This document shows positions 8,742 through 15,483 of a stretch of 15,880 nt of DNA, piece after piece. This DNA comes from JBCAXA01 sp038749025 (lineage in GTDB: Bacteria; Pseudomonadota; Gammaproteobacteria; Steroidobacterales; Woeseiaceae). Both the position numbers and the translations under genes were made by a program. The stretch's first letter is position 1, and every line of letters starts with the position of its first letter. The DNA is taken from NCBI GenBank assembly GCA_038749025.1, contig JBCDIL010000049.1, positions 1 to 15,880 of the forward strand, given 5' to 3'. The notes beneath the pieces were generated by a model. It was not told the origin of the DNA, ran no database searches, and was given only the letters and a program-made list of their open reading frames with translations.

Positions 8742-11287
8742 TGGATGCCACCCAGCAACACCCGCCAGCCAGACCAAGACGGATCGTCAAGCGCGTCCCG
8801 TCTGACCGTCACGTCGCCGCGTGTAATGCTGTCGGCGACGTCGGTCAGGGCGCCCTCCCAGGTCTCAATAACCGCCTCGTCCTGGCGCGCGCGACGCGGC
8901 AGCGGCAGCAACCCGGCCGTGAAAGCGACACCATCAGCCACGACCCCGCGGGTATGTAATCGCACGGCCGCACTGGCACCGAACAACATGTCTGACCGCT
9001 GTTGCCGCAGGGCCAGCACGTAGGCAGCTAGCTGCAGCTGACGTGGCAGCCCCGTTGAGGCATCGATCTGCCCGTCCACTCGCAGGCCGGTCTTGTAGTC
9101 AATAAGAACCGCCTGTTCATCGACGCGATCAAGCCGGTCGATACGCAGCGCCAGCGTCAGCGCACCGAGGCGCAATTCGACAGGAGCCTCAACGTCCAAT
9201 ACGTCGAAGTCACCGCGGCCGCGGTCGAATTCAGCCAGCTGCCCAAGGATGGCAATTGTTCGTTGCTCCTCAGCATCGAGCAATCGATGCAGTAGTCGAT
9301 CGGCGTGACGCCGATAGCGACCGACCGCTGTGGCCGCCGCAGCCGCCAGGTCGTCATTTGGGCGAGCAGGCACGGCAATCTCAGCGGCGTGGTGCAGGAC
9401 ATTGCCGCGAACACACGGCCCTAAGCCGCGCAAAGCCGGTTGCAGCGGCTCTGCGCCGAGTCGGTAGCGAGCGAATGCTAGGAAGGGGACCTCCAGTGCC
9501 GCGGCGACGAGCCCTACCCCGCCACGGAGCGTCTCGTCCGCGCGAACCGCGACAACGGCTTCGCTGACCCACTCAGCATCCGGGCGAGTGCTGTAATCGA
9601 AGCGGTCGAGGCTCTCTCGCGCCGGCTCCGTGGCATTACCGATTCGCCGCGCAACGCCGGGAGCTAGGTGGAGCGCTACATCGCCGCGGCGCAGCGGCGC
9701 ACTCAATACCGCTGTCGAACCGACCGCTACGAGTTGGTCAAGCAACTGAGCGGCGAACGTCGCGTCTCGGGCACGATCTGTACCGGGCATTTGTAACGAT
9801 GCCTGTAACCGACGGTTTATGAACGGGTCGGCCTGGGTATTCGGCGGCCAATTTTCATCGTCAAGTCGAGCGACCCAAATGGCGTCGTAACGGTCACCGA
9901 TGATTTCCAACGGCCCGAGTACGTCCAAGCGCGAACCGGCGTCGTCGGTTTGAAACACAGTCGAGGCCAGCAAGCGGCGCCATAGCGAAATCGCCCGACG
10001 ACCGTCGACTCGCGGCTCGACAACATCTAGATCCGCCAACGCGTTGAGCGACTGGCGCCACGCGTTGGTGAGCTGAAAGCGGGTTGAGTCAACGGCTCCG
10101 TCACCGAGAACAGCAACCCGCTCGGCCATAGCCGCCAACCGCGACACCCAGTGCCGCAGAGAGTTGACTTCATCAGCATCCGCGAACTCCGCTTCGATAT
10201 CGCAGAGAATCTGCAGCACCGTGTGCGCTGCAGAACCGCCATCGAGCCGCTCACGCAATTCGTTAAGAGCCCAGCGACGCTCTGGCTCAGCGCGCAGCGC
10301 GCGCTCGAGCTTGGCACAATCCGCGAGTGCGTTCGCCGGCAGCAAAACCGCATCGCGAAGGAGCTCTGTCAACTCGGCAAACCGGTAGCGTTGTCCGAGC
10401 CGGGCGAACGGCCGGAACCACGCCGCAATCAACGGAAACCCGAGCAACGAGCGGCCCAAGGACGTATGAATTGCGGCGGCGGATTCGTCGAGTTGCCAAC
10501 CGGGCGTTAAGGCATCGGCGATTAACGCTGGCGCCGTCTGCGCAACACTCGCCAAACCCGGCACAACTATCGCGACACGCGCACTTGGCTGGGCTTCCAA
10601 TTGCGCGCGCGCCCAATCACCGGCTTGTAGCCATTCGTCTTGGTCATCCGCAACGCGACGGACAGTGACGGTTGGCGACCGGTCCAATTCGCTGCTGTAA
10701 CGCTCAACAGGGCAGCCGCGATCTTGCCAATGCGTAAAAAAACGCTCCTGCAGCGGACTTAGAGCGACGAAGCCTGCCAACGTGAAACCGGCTTGCGGGA
10801 GTTCATCGCTGGGTATGTCGGCCGCCAAAAGGGCCGTTGATAAACCCGCAGGGTCAAGCCAGCCAGACTCGTCCAGTCGTTGCCGATAGCGACCGACGAC
10901 GGCTGCCAGCAACTGCTGTTCGTTGGTGACGGCCGTGCGGCGCAGCATGTCAACATCGATGCACCACTCGACAGCCATTCGGTAGCTGCGGTAGAGCGCG
11001 TCGCCCGTAGTCGCAACGCCGTCGATATACGTCGGGACGTGGTCGTTAACAACGTCGAGGAACAAGTGCTTCGCCGCCCCCTCGCTGAGCAAATGCCGCG
11101 CATCAGTAAATGAGACGACACGCGCCCAGAGACGCAATTGATAGGTCTCGAGCGCGAAAATGGCAGGACTCAGCCATGCCTTGGCACCCACCTCCTGCTG
11201 CGTATCCGCCCATCTAGCCTTTAACGCTCGCGCCAGCCGGCGCCCGCGACACACGATCGTCGGCGTTCGGAGCCGGTACGACTGCAT
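8738..11287 (-). CDS. addB: AddB-like PD-(D/E)XK nuclease, partner of the AddA-like helicase
   Basis: Encodes 849 residues, matching the gammaproteobacterial AddB-like family often annotated as 'probable DNA repair protein'. The N-terminal two thirds is a degenerate helicase-like fold (start RLRTPTIVCRGRRLARALK) with no Walker A motif. The C-terminal nuclease has AFARYRLGAEPL at about residue 600, RGNVLHHAAE, then ALRIDRLDRVDEQAVLIDYKTG (catalytic D...DYK, DYK at about 730) and QLQLAAYVLAL. AddB nucleases normally carry a 4Fe-4S cluster held by one cysteine just before the PFxAFA segment and three near the C-terminus. Here the first position reads EVPFLAFA and no cysteine follows the GPCVRGN segment, so the cluster seems lost. 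The start ATG is 12 bases after the aminotransferase stop without a clear ribosome binding site. The stop overlaps the addA GTG start. Confidence 0.88.
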   Translation of the reverse strand: MQSYRLRTPTIVCRGRRLARALKARWADTQQEVGAKAWLSPAIFALETYQLRLWARVVSFTDARHLLSEGAAKHLFLDVVNDHVPTYIDGVATTGDALYRSYRMAVEWCIDVDMLRRTAVTNEQQLLAAVVGRYRQRLDESGWLDPAGLSTALLAADIPSDELPQAGFTLAGFVALSPLQERFFTHWQDRGCPVERYSSELDRSPTVTVRRVADDQDEWLQAGDWARAQLEAQPSARVAIVVPGLASVAQTAPALIADALTPGWQLDESAAAIHTSLGRSLLGFPLIAAWFRPFARLGQRYRFAELTELLRDAVLLPANALADCAKLERALRAEPERRWALNELRERLDGGSAAHTVLQILCDIEAEFADADEVNSLRHWVSRLAAMAERVAVLGDGAVDSTRFQLTNAWRQSLNALADLDVVEPRVDGRRAISLWRRLLASTVFQTDDAGSRLDVLGPLEIIGDRYDAIWVARLDDENWPPNTQADPFINRRLQASLQMPGTDRARDATFAAQLLDQLVAVGSTAVLSAPLRRGDVALHLAPGVARRIGNATEPARESLDRFDYSTRPDAEWVSEAVVAVRADETLRGGVGLVAAALEVPFLAFARYRLGAEPLQPALRGLGPCVRGNVLHHAAEIAVPARPNDDLAAAAATAVGRYRRHADRLLHRLLDAEEQRTIAILGQLAEFDRGRGDFDVLDVEAPVELRLGALTLALRIDRLDRVDEQAVLIDYKTGLRVDGQIDASTGLPRQLQLAAYVLALRQQRSDMLFGASAAVRLHTRGVVADGVAFTAGLLPLPRRARQDEAVIETWEGALTDVADSITRGDVTVRRDALDDPSWSGWRVLLGGIQ

Positions 11288-11299
11288 GGGACGGCTTAT

Positions 11300-12541
11300 T
11301 TAAGCGGAACGAACCGCAGGGCGGGCATCGATTTCGCGAAGCGTTTTGTCGATACGGCCGAATACGTCTTGCAACTGGGCCGCCTCTGGTAACAACGTAA
11401 TTCGAAAATGGGTGTTGTACTCGGTATTGAAACTCGTACCGGGCGCTAACAACACGTGCTGCTGCTCTAACAGCTCCGCCGCGAACTGCTGATCATCGAA
11501 TTGCGGTAAACGCTCGGCGTTTACGCCAACAAACGCATACATGGCGCCGGCCGGCGCGACTAGCTCGAGGTACGGACTGGCGGCGACCGCATCAACGATC
11601 GCGGCGCGCGATTCGTACAGGCGTCCGCCGGGTGTCACTAGCTCTCGAATACTCTGGTAACCACCGAGTGCTGTTTGCACGGCCCACTGAGCCGGTACAT
11701 TACTGCACAGCCTCAACGCAGCCAACAGCTCTAAGCCGGCAAGGTACTCGCCCGCGGAGTCCGTATCGCCGCTGAACGCACACCATCCAACGCGGTAACC
11801 GCAGGCACGGTAGATTTTCGACAAGCCCCCAAAGGTGGCGCACAAGGTCGAGCGAACCAACGACGCCATGGGCATAAACTCAGCGTCTTCATAAAGCATC
11901 GAATCGTAAATTTCGTCCGCGAGAACAACGAGATTGTGACGCTCCGCAAGTGCGGCGATCGCCTCGAGCGTCGCGCGACTGTAGACCGCACCACTGGGGT
12001 TATTCGGGTTGATCACAACAATGGCCCGCGTTGCGGGCGTAATCCGCGCTTCCAACGCGGCGATATCAGGCTCGAACCCGTCGGTCGGGCGACACGGATA
12101 ATGAACCGCGCGGCCACCGTTCAGTGTGACCGCCGCGGTCCACAACGGGTAGTCCGGACTGGGCACAAGTACTTCATCGCCAGGATTCAATAACGCTCGC
12201 AAGGTCAGATCGATGAGCTCACTCACGCCGTTGCCCATAAACACGTTGTCGGCGACCACGTCCATAACACCGCGGCTTTGGTGTTGCATGACAACCGCCT
12301 CACGCGCCGGGAAGATGCCCTTTTGATGACAATAGGCTTCTGATTGACCGAGGTTCTCGATCATTGCAAGCCGCATCGTTTCCGGCGCACGAAACCCAAA
12401 TCGGCCTGGATTACCGATATTGAGGTGGACGATTTCATAGCCGCGCTTTTCGAGTTGGTGCGCACGCCGCGCCAAACCGCCCCGAATTTCGTAACGGACG
12501 TCGCGGAGCCGCTCACTGGCGGGTCGGTGTTGTTCGGGCAT
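11300..12541 (-). CDS. alaA: AlaA-like pyridoxal-phosphate aminotransferase (glutamate-pyruvate type)
   Basis: Encodes 413 residues, close to E. coli AlaA (405). It is a fold-type I class I/II aminotransferase, probably making alanine from pyruvate with glutamate as amino donor in the cytoplasm. Visible features: YEIRGGLARRA near the N-terminus, LNIGNPGRFGF, GNGVSELIDL, SPDYPLWTAAV, the NPNNPSGAVYS block (about 178-188), DEIYD (209-213), and the PLP lysine in GLSKIYRACGYRVGW (Lys242). RLCSNVPAQWAVQTALGGYQ and TPGGRLYE are near-identical to AlaA. The ATG at 12541 (protein start MPEQHRP) was chosen because it aligns with AlaA; an in-frame ATG at 12613 would add 24 residues unlike the family and would lie inside a terminator U-tract. 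It is the first gene of the alaA-addB-addA group. A related aminotransferase specificity is possible. Confidence 0.9.
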   Translation of the reverse strand: MPEQHRPASERLRDVRYEIRGGLARRAHQLEKRGYEIVHLNIGNPGRFGFRAPETMRLAMIENLGQSEAYCHQKGIFPAREAVVMQHQSRGVMDVVADNVFMGNGVSELIDLTLRALLNPGDEVLVPSPDYPLWTAAVTLNGGRAVHYPCRPTDGFEPDIAALEARITPATRAIVVINPNNPSGAVYSRATLEAIAALAERHNLVVLADEIYDSMLYEDAEFMPMASLVRSTLCATFGGLSKIYRACGYRVGWCAFSGDTDSAGEYLAGLELLAALRLCSNVPAQWAVQTALGGYQSIRELVTPGGRLYESRAAIVDAVAASPYLELVAPAGAMYAFVGVNAERLPQFDDQQFAAELLEQQHVLLAPGTSFNTEYNTHFRITLLPEAAQLQDVFGRIDKTLREIDARPAVRSA

Positions 12542-12613
12542 CTTTGTTGACTCGACACGTGCGATAGACCGAGTCTGCAAGCGTGGACGAAGGACCGCAA
12601 CCGACAGCGCCAC

Positions 12614-12653
12614 AAAAGAAAATGCCCGGGCAGTTGGGTACCCTGCCCGGGCA
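12614..12653 (-). terminator. Intrinsic terminator ahead of alaA (- strand)
   Basis: Read on the - strand, TGCCCGGGCAG (12653-12643) pairs with CTGCCCGGGCA (12633-12623) in an 11-bp perfect stem with a 9-base loop, followed directly by TTTTCTTTT (12622-12614). On the + strand no T-tract follows the hairpin, so the signal points one way. It lies about 70 bases upstream of the alaA ATG, so it either ends a separate upstream transcript or works as an attenuator in the alaA leader. The core TGCCCGGGCA is itself a palindrome. Confidence 0.75.
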
Positions 12654-12900
12654 GGTCCGCACGGAGATATTGCGGATTACTGGCCCGGCGCCCGCAAGCG
12701 CTGAACCGAGCTCGTTGACAATCACGTTTCGACATCGCCCAAGACGGTACGTGATCGTCGTTGTACATGGCGTCGTTGCCCTGTCAAAGGGCGATCCCAG
12801 CCGGGAAGCGTCGCCGGGGGTCGTTGGGGCACATCACGCGCCTCGACGACGCGACCTAGTCTGAAAGGGTCGCTCCGAAAACGCAACGGGTCGTCAGTTC
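12614..12900 (-). ncRNA. Candidate structured leader or small RNA ending at the alaA-proximal terminator
   Basis: No credible gene occupies this GC-rich stretch, yet it is full of helices that work on the - strand. GACGATCACGT (12759-12749) pairs with ACGTGATTGTC (12727-12717) over 11 bp with one G-U pair; on the + strand the same position is an A-C mismatch, which favours a - strand RNA. Other stems are GCGACC/GGTCGC (12873-12868 with 12856-12851) extended by GACGAC/GTCGTC, a bulged GGCGA-TCCC/GGGA-TCGCC hairpin (12815-12790), a GCCCT/AGGGC hairpin (12792-12778) that competes with it, and TCCGCA/TGCGGA just before the terminator. The AT-rich island at 12901-12980 would supply the promoter. 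It does not match the 6S, tmRNA, SRP or RNase P hallmarks I know. It may be an attenuator leader of alaA, a free small RNA, or chance folding of GC-rich DNA. Confidence 0.33.
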
Positions 12901-12980
12901 AGTTATGATCTTTATGTTAGTTATAGAATTAAAAATATATAATAAATTATTGTTTTTATTGTTTTTACTATTCGCAAAAA
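12901..12980. other. AT-rich island between alaA and etfB, probable promoter zone
   Basis: By hand count only 12 of these 80 bases are G or C, against roughly 60% GC nearby. The stretch contains runs such as AAAAATATATAATAAATTAT and TTTTTATTGTTTTTA, and TATAAT on the + strand at 12938-12943. On the - strand TATAAC occurs at 12926-12921. No well-spaced -35 box could be assigned to either. The position upstream of the - strand structured region and of etfBA on the + strand fits a divergent promoter or UP-element region; binding by a nucleoid protein is also possible. Confidence 0.5.
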
Positions 12981-13087
12981 AAAGCATCTGACGCCGGAAA
13001 TATTTCGCCCGCTGATCCACGTAGGTGTTCCCCCAGGTGGCGTAGATCGGGTCAGTTATTGACGTAAGTTCGTAGCAGCAGTCGGTT

Positions 13088-13116
13088 TTGCGTCCACGCT
13101 CGGCGACGCGTATATT
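13088..13116 (+). promoter_or_regulatory. Candidate sigma70-type promoter of etfBA
   Basis: TTGCGT (13088-13093) and TATATT (13111-13116) are separated by exactly 17 bases. The -10 matches the consensus at five of six positions, the -35 at the first three. Transcription would start near 13123, giving a 5' leader of about 50 bases before the etfB ATG. Another -35-like TTGACG lies at 13059-13064 but has no matching -10. Confidence 0.45.
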
Positions 13117-13164
13117 GCAGCGCAGCAACAGAAACGGACGGCACTGAACAGCCGGTGCCACTGC

Positions 13165-13170
13165 AGGGGA
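13165..13170 (+). promoter_or_regulatory. Ribosome binding site of etfB
   Basis: AGGGGA lies four bases before the ATG at 13175 and supports that start. It is one of the few clear Shine-Dalgarno sites in the window, consistent with etfB being the first gene of its transcript. A small GGCAC/GTGCC hairpin (13140-13159) ends just upstream of it. Confidence 0.7.
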
Positions 13171-13174
13171 AACG

Positions 13175-13924
13175 ATGAAAAAGATTCTAGTGGGCGTCAA
13201 ACGAGTCGTCGACTACAACGTACGCGTCCGCGTCAAACCCGATGGGTCCGGTGTCGACATCGATGGCGCCAAAATGAGCGTTAATCCGTTCGATGAAATC
13301 GCCCTTGAAGAAGCACTGCGCTTGCGCGAACAGGGCAAAGCGGAGGAAATAGTCGCTGTCGCGATCGGTACGGCCGATTCGCAACAGCAGCTCCGAACCG
13401 GCCTCGCCATGGGTGCTGATCGCGCGGTACTTATCGAAACCGATGCGGCTCCTTCGCCACTCGATGGCGCCCGCGCTTTGCGCGCACTCATCGATCGAGA
13501 ACAGGCCGATCTCGTTATTCTTGGCAAGCAAGCCATCGACAGCGATAACAACCAGACGGGTCAAATGTTGGCGGCCCTGTGGGAGCGACCACAAGCGACA
13601 TTCGCCTCCAAAGTCGACATCGACGGCGACATGGCAACCGTCACCCGAGAGGTTGATGCGGGTCTCGAAACACTGAAAATCGAGTTACCTGCGGTTATCA
13701 CAACCGACCTGCGGCTAAACGAGCCTCGCTACGTCAAGTTACCGGACATCATGAAAGCGAAGAAGAAGCCACTCGACACGTTGAGCTTTGCCGAACTCGT
13801 TCCCGACGCGCGTTCAGCGATCACCGTTACGGCCTATGAGCCGCCCGAGGAACGCTCGCGCGGGGTCATGGTGGACGACGTCGCTGGTTTGGTCGCTGCG
13901 CTAAAAGACAAAGGACTCGCCTGA
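13175..13924 (+). CDS. etfB: Electron transfer flavoprotein beta subunit (EtfB)
   Basis: Encodes 249 residues, typical for the beta subunit of a Group I ETF. With EtfA it forms a soluble heterodimer carrying FAD and AMP that takes electrons from acyl-CoA and other flavin dehydrogenases and passes them to ETF-quinone oxidoreductase. Evidence: N-terminus KKILVGVKRVVDYNVRVRVK, the conserved MSVNPFDEIALEEALRL, the AMP-site block GKQAIDSDNNQTGQ (117-130), and the family signature VTREVDAGLETL followed by LPAVITTDLRLNEPRY (156-186). The docking loop KAKKKPLDTL (194-203) corresponds to the recognition loop that contacts partner dehydrogenases. The presence of the AMP block argues against a bifurcating FixAB-type ETF. 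The stop overlaps the etfA ATG by one base (TGATG). Confidence 0.97.
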   Translation: MKKILVGVKRVVDYNVRVRVKPDGSGVDIDGAKMSVNPFDEIALEEALRLREQGKAEEIVAVAIGTADSQQQLRTGLAMGADRAVLIETDAAPSPLDGARALRALIDREQADLVILGKQAIDSDNNQTGQMLAALWERPQATFASKVDIDGDMATVTREVDAGLETLKIELPAVITTDLRLNEPRYVKLPDIMKAKKKPLDTLSFAELVPDARSAITVTAYEPPEERSRGVMVDDVAGLVAALKDKGLA

Positions 13925-14868
13925 TGACCCAAGTACTAATTATCGCTGAGCACGCCAACGGTACATTGAACCCCAGTACCGCAAAATGTGTTAGCTGCGC
14001 GGCTGAAATCACAACGGACAGCGTCGATGTATTGGTCGCTGGCAACGCGACAGCTGACATCGCTGCACAAGCCGCCGCCTTAGATGGCGTGCGGAAGGTG
14101 CTTACCGCCGAGCGGGGTGAGAATGAACATGCGCTTGCGGCGGTTCTAGCCCCGCAAATCGTCGCGATCGCCGCCGACTACACGCACGTGTTCGGCCCGT
14201 CGACAACATTCGGTAAAGACCTGATGCCCCGCGTCGCGGCGTTGTTAGGCGTTAGCCAGGTCTCCGATATCATGACGGTGATCGGACCCCACACGTTCAA
14301 ACGGCCGATTTACGCCGGGAATGCGATCATCACGGTCGACGTGGACACGAGCACCAAAGTCGTCGCTACTGTCCGTACGGCCTCTTACAAGGCGGCAACG
14401 GCAGGCGCCGATGCTCCGATCGAAGCGGCGGATATCGCAGCGGTTACGCTGCCCGCACACACAAGCTACGTCGGCATCGAAGCGAGCTCGTCCGATCGAC
14501 CAGACCTGCAGACAGCAGCCAAGGTCGTTTCCGGCGGTCGCGCACTAGGGAGCTCCGAGAACTTCGATATCATTTACGCGTTGGCCGACAAGGTCGGCGC
14601 GGCCGTCGGTGCCTCTCGTGCCGCGGTCGACGCCGGATACGTGCCAAACGACATGCAAGTCGGCCAGACCGGCAAAATCATTGCGCCTGATCTGTACGTC
14701 GCCATCGGGATCTCGGGCGCGATCCAACACCTCACCGGTATCAAAGACGCCGGTACGATCGTCGCGATCAACAAAGACGAAGACGCGCCAATCTTTGAGG
14801 TGGCGGATATCGGGCTGGTCGGTGACTTGTTTGAGATCATTCCGCAGCTGACCGACGTCATCGGCTAA
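13924..14868 (+). CDS. etfA: Electron transfer flavoprotein alpha subunit (EtfA)
   Basis: Encodes 314 residues, the usual length. EtfA supplies the FAD-binding domain of the ETF heterodimer. The N-terminal domain (about 1-190) contains VLIIAEHANGTLNPST and HVFGPSTTFGKDLMPRVAALL. The C-terminal FAD domain shows KVVSGGRALGSSENF (200-214), GAAVGASRAAVDAGYVPND (225-243), QVGQTGK (245-251), GISGAIQHLTGIKD (262-275), AINKDEDAPIF (281-291) and ADIGLVGDLFEIIPQLT. The arginine of SGGR and the serine in the QVGQTGK-GISGAIQH region are the residues known to contact the flavin. The gene is translationally coupled to etfB and ends nine or so codons before a strong terminator, so the etf operon is just these two genes. 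No ETF-quinone oxidoreductase gene is in the window. Confidence 0.97.
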   Translation: MTQVLIIAEHANGTLNPSTAKCVSCAAEITTDSVDVLVAGNATADIAAQAAALDGVRKVLTAERGENEHALAAVLAPQIVAIAADYTHVFGPSTTFGKDLMPRVAALLGVSQVSDIMTVIGPHTFKRPIYAGNAIITVDVDTSTKVVATVRTASYKAATAGADAPIEAADIAAVTLPAHTSYVGIEASSSDRPDLQTAAKVVSGGRALGSSENFDIIYALADKVGAAVGASRAAVDAGYVPNDMQVGQTGKIIAPDLYVAIGISGAIQHLTGIKDAGTIVAINKDEDAPIFEVADIGLVGDLFEIIPQLTDVIG

Positions 14869-14894
14869 GCATCGCGTCGGCCGGAACGTCACGC

Positions 14895-14940
14895 AAAAAA
14901 ATAAGCCCGCATCGCGTCAAAACCACGATGCGGGCTTTTT
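14895..14940. terminator. Bidirectional terminator between etfA and the peroxiredoxin gene
   Basis: AGCCCGCATCG (14904-14914) pairs with CGATGCGGGCT (14926-14936) in an 11-bp stem with an 11-base loop. On the + strand it is followed by a run of T to 14940, and on the - strand by TATTTTTTT (complement of 14903-14895). It therefore ends both the etfBA transcript and the convergent peroxiredoxin transcript. Confidence 0.93.
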
Positions 14941-14963
14941 CGTACCTGTCTTCGAGTACTACG

Positions 14964-15446
14964 CTACAAGACGTCGAGGATTGCCTCGGCAGCCGACACG
15001 CGGAACTCGCCACCTTCTTCAACGTGTACGTGCGTTGCAACGCCGTCGTCGACGACAATCGCGAAGCGCTGGCCACGAATTCCCATGCCGAAGCCACTGG
15101 CGTCGAGTTCAAGACCGAGCGCTTTAACGTAGTCGCCGTTGCCATCCGCCAGCATCAATACGTTGTCGCCAACACCGCGGTCTTGGCCCCAGGCGCCCAT
15201 GACAAACGCATCATTAACCGCGGTACACGCAATCGTGTCGACGCCTTTCGCTTTCAACGCCGCTGCATGCTCGACGTAGCCAGGCAAGTGGTTGTTCGAA
15301 CACGTCGGGGTAAATGCACCAGGGACCGAGAACAACACGACTTTCTTGCCGCCAAATAAATCGGCGGCTGTCATTTGTCCCGGGCCTTCACCGGTCATCA
15401 CGCCGAACGTACCGTCGGGCATGCGCTCTCCAGCCGAAATTGCCAT
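14964..15446 (-). CDS. Peroxiredoxin of the Prx5 (redoxin, AhpC/TSA-fold) family
   Basis: Encodes 160 residues, a normal Prx5 size without a fused glutaredoxin domain. It would reduce hydrogen peroxide and organic hydroperoxides in the cytoplasm. The active-site block VPGAFTPTCSNNHLPGY places the peroxidatic cysteine at Cys49, with the family's Pro42 and Thr46. TIACTAVNDAFVMGAWG (Cys74 within) and GFGMGIRGQRFAIVVDDG, carrying the active-site arginine region, are also typical. Only two cysteines are present, so it is probably a 1-Cys type enzyme that relies on an outside reductant such as glutathione/glutaredoxin. The ATG at 15446 has a strong ribosome binding site (TAAGGAG, seven bases away). 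It lies 37 bases downstream of the ferredoxin gene on the same strand and may be co-transcribed with it. Confidence 0.94.
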   Translation of the reverse strand: MAISAGERMPDGTFGVMTGEGPGQMTAADLFGGKKVVLFSVPGAFTPTCSNNHLPGYVEHAAALKAKGVDTIACTAVNDAFVMGAWGQDRGVGDNVLMLADGNGDYVKALGLELDASGFGMGIRGQRFAIVVDDGVATHVHVEEGGEFRVSAAEAILDVL

Positions 15447-15453
15447 ATCGATT

Positions 15454-15460
15454 CTCCTTA
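15454..15460 (-). promoter_or_regulatory. Ribosome binding site of the peroxiredoxin gene
   Basis: TAAGGAG on the - strand (complement of 15460-15454) is seven bases from the ATG at 15446. It is close to the ideal anti-16S sequence and fixes the peroxiredoxin start. Confidence 0.8.
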
Positions 15461-15483
15461 GAAATAGTAAAGGTGTTTACGCG

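Noticed and set aside
8739..8777. Longer addA start at ATG 8777, overlapping addB by 40 bases
   Set aside because: The extra 12 residues (MVWLAGVAGWHP) are just addB's 3' end read in another frame. The GTG at 8741 gives a GTGA junction with a GGGTGG ahead of it.
8738..8830. Frameshift hiding the missing C-terminal cysteines of the AddB-like protein
   Set aside because: The other two frames of this stretch, read by eye, give no C-x2-C pattern, and the stop overlaps the addA start in a natural GTGA junction.
12542..12613. Longer alaA start at ATG 12613
   Set aside because: The 24 added residues have no counterpart in AlaA and the start would fall in the terminator's U-tract. ATG 12541 aligns with the family N-terminus.
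12361..12864. Open frames on both strands between alaA and the AT-rich island (12361-12768 -, 12583-12864 +)
   Set aside because: They cross the terminator hairpin or the alaA coding region in another frame and show no family features; GC-rich DNA gives such frames by chance.
12614..12900. 6S RNA, tmRNA, SRP RNA or RNase P RNA as the identity of the structured region
   Set aside because: None of the hallmark sequences was found on either strand, such as the 6S CCCTGAGCCGAT bubble, the SRP GGAAGGAAGCAGCC apical loop, or the tmRNA tRNA-like ends.
12856..13200. Open frame of 114 codons on the - strand ahead of etfB
   Set aside because: It runs through the AT-rich island and the etfB promoter, its protein is low-complexity (Asn/Lys/Ile run), and it has no recognisable motif or ribosome binding site.
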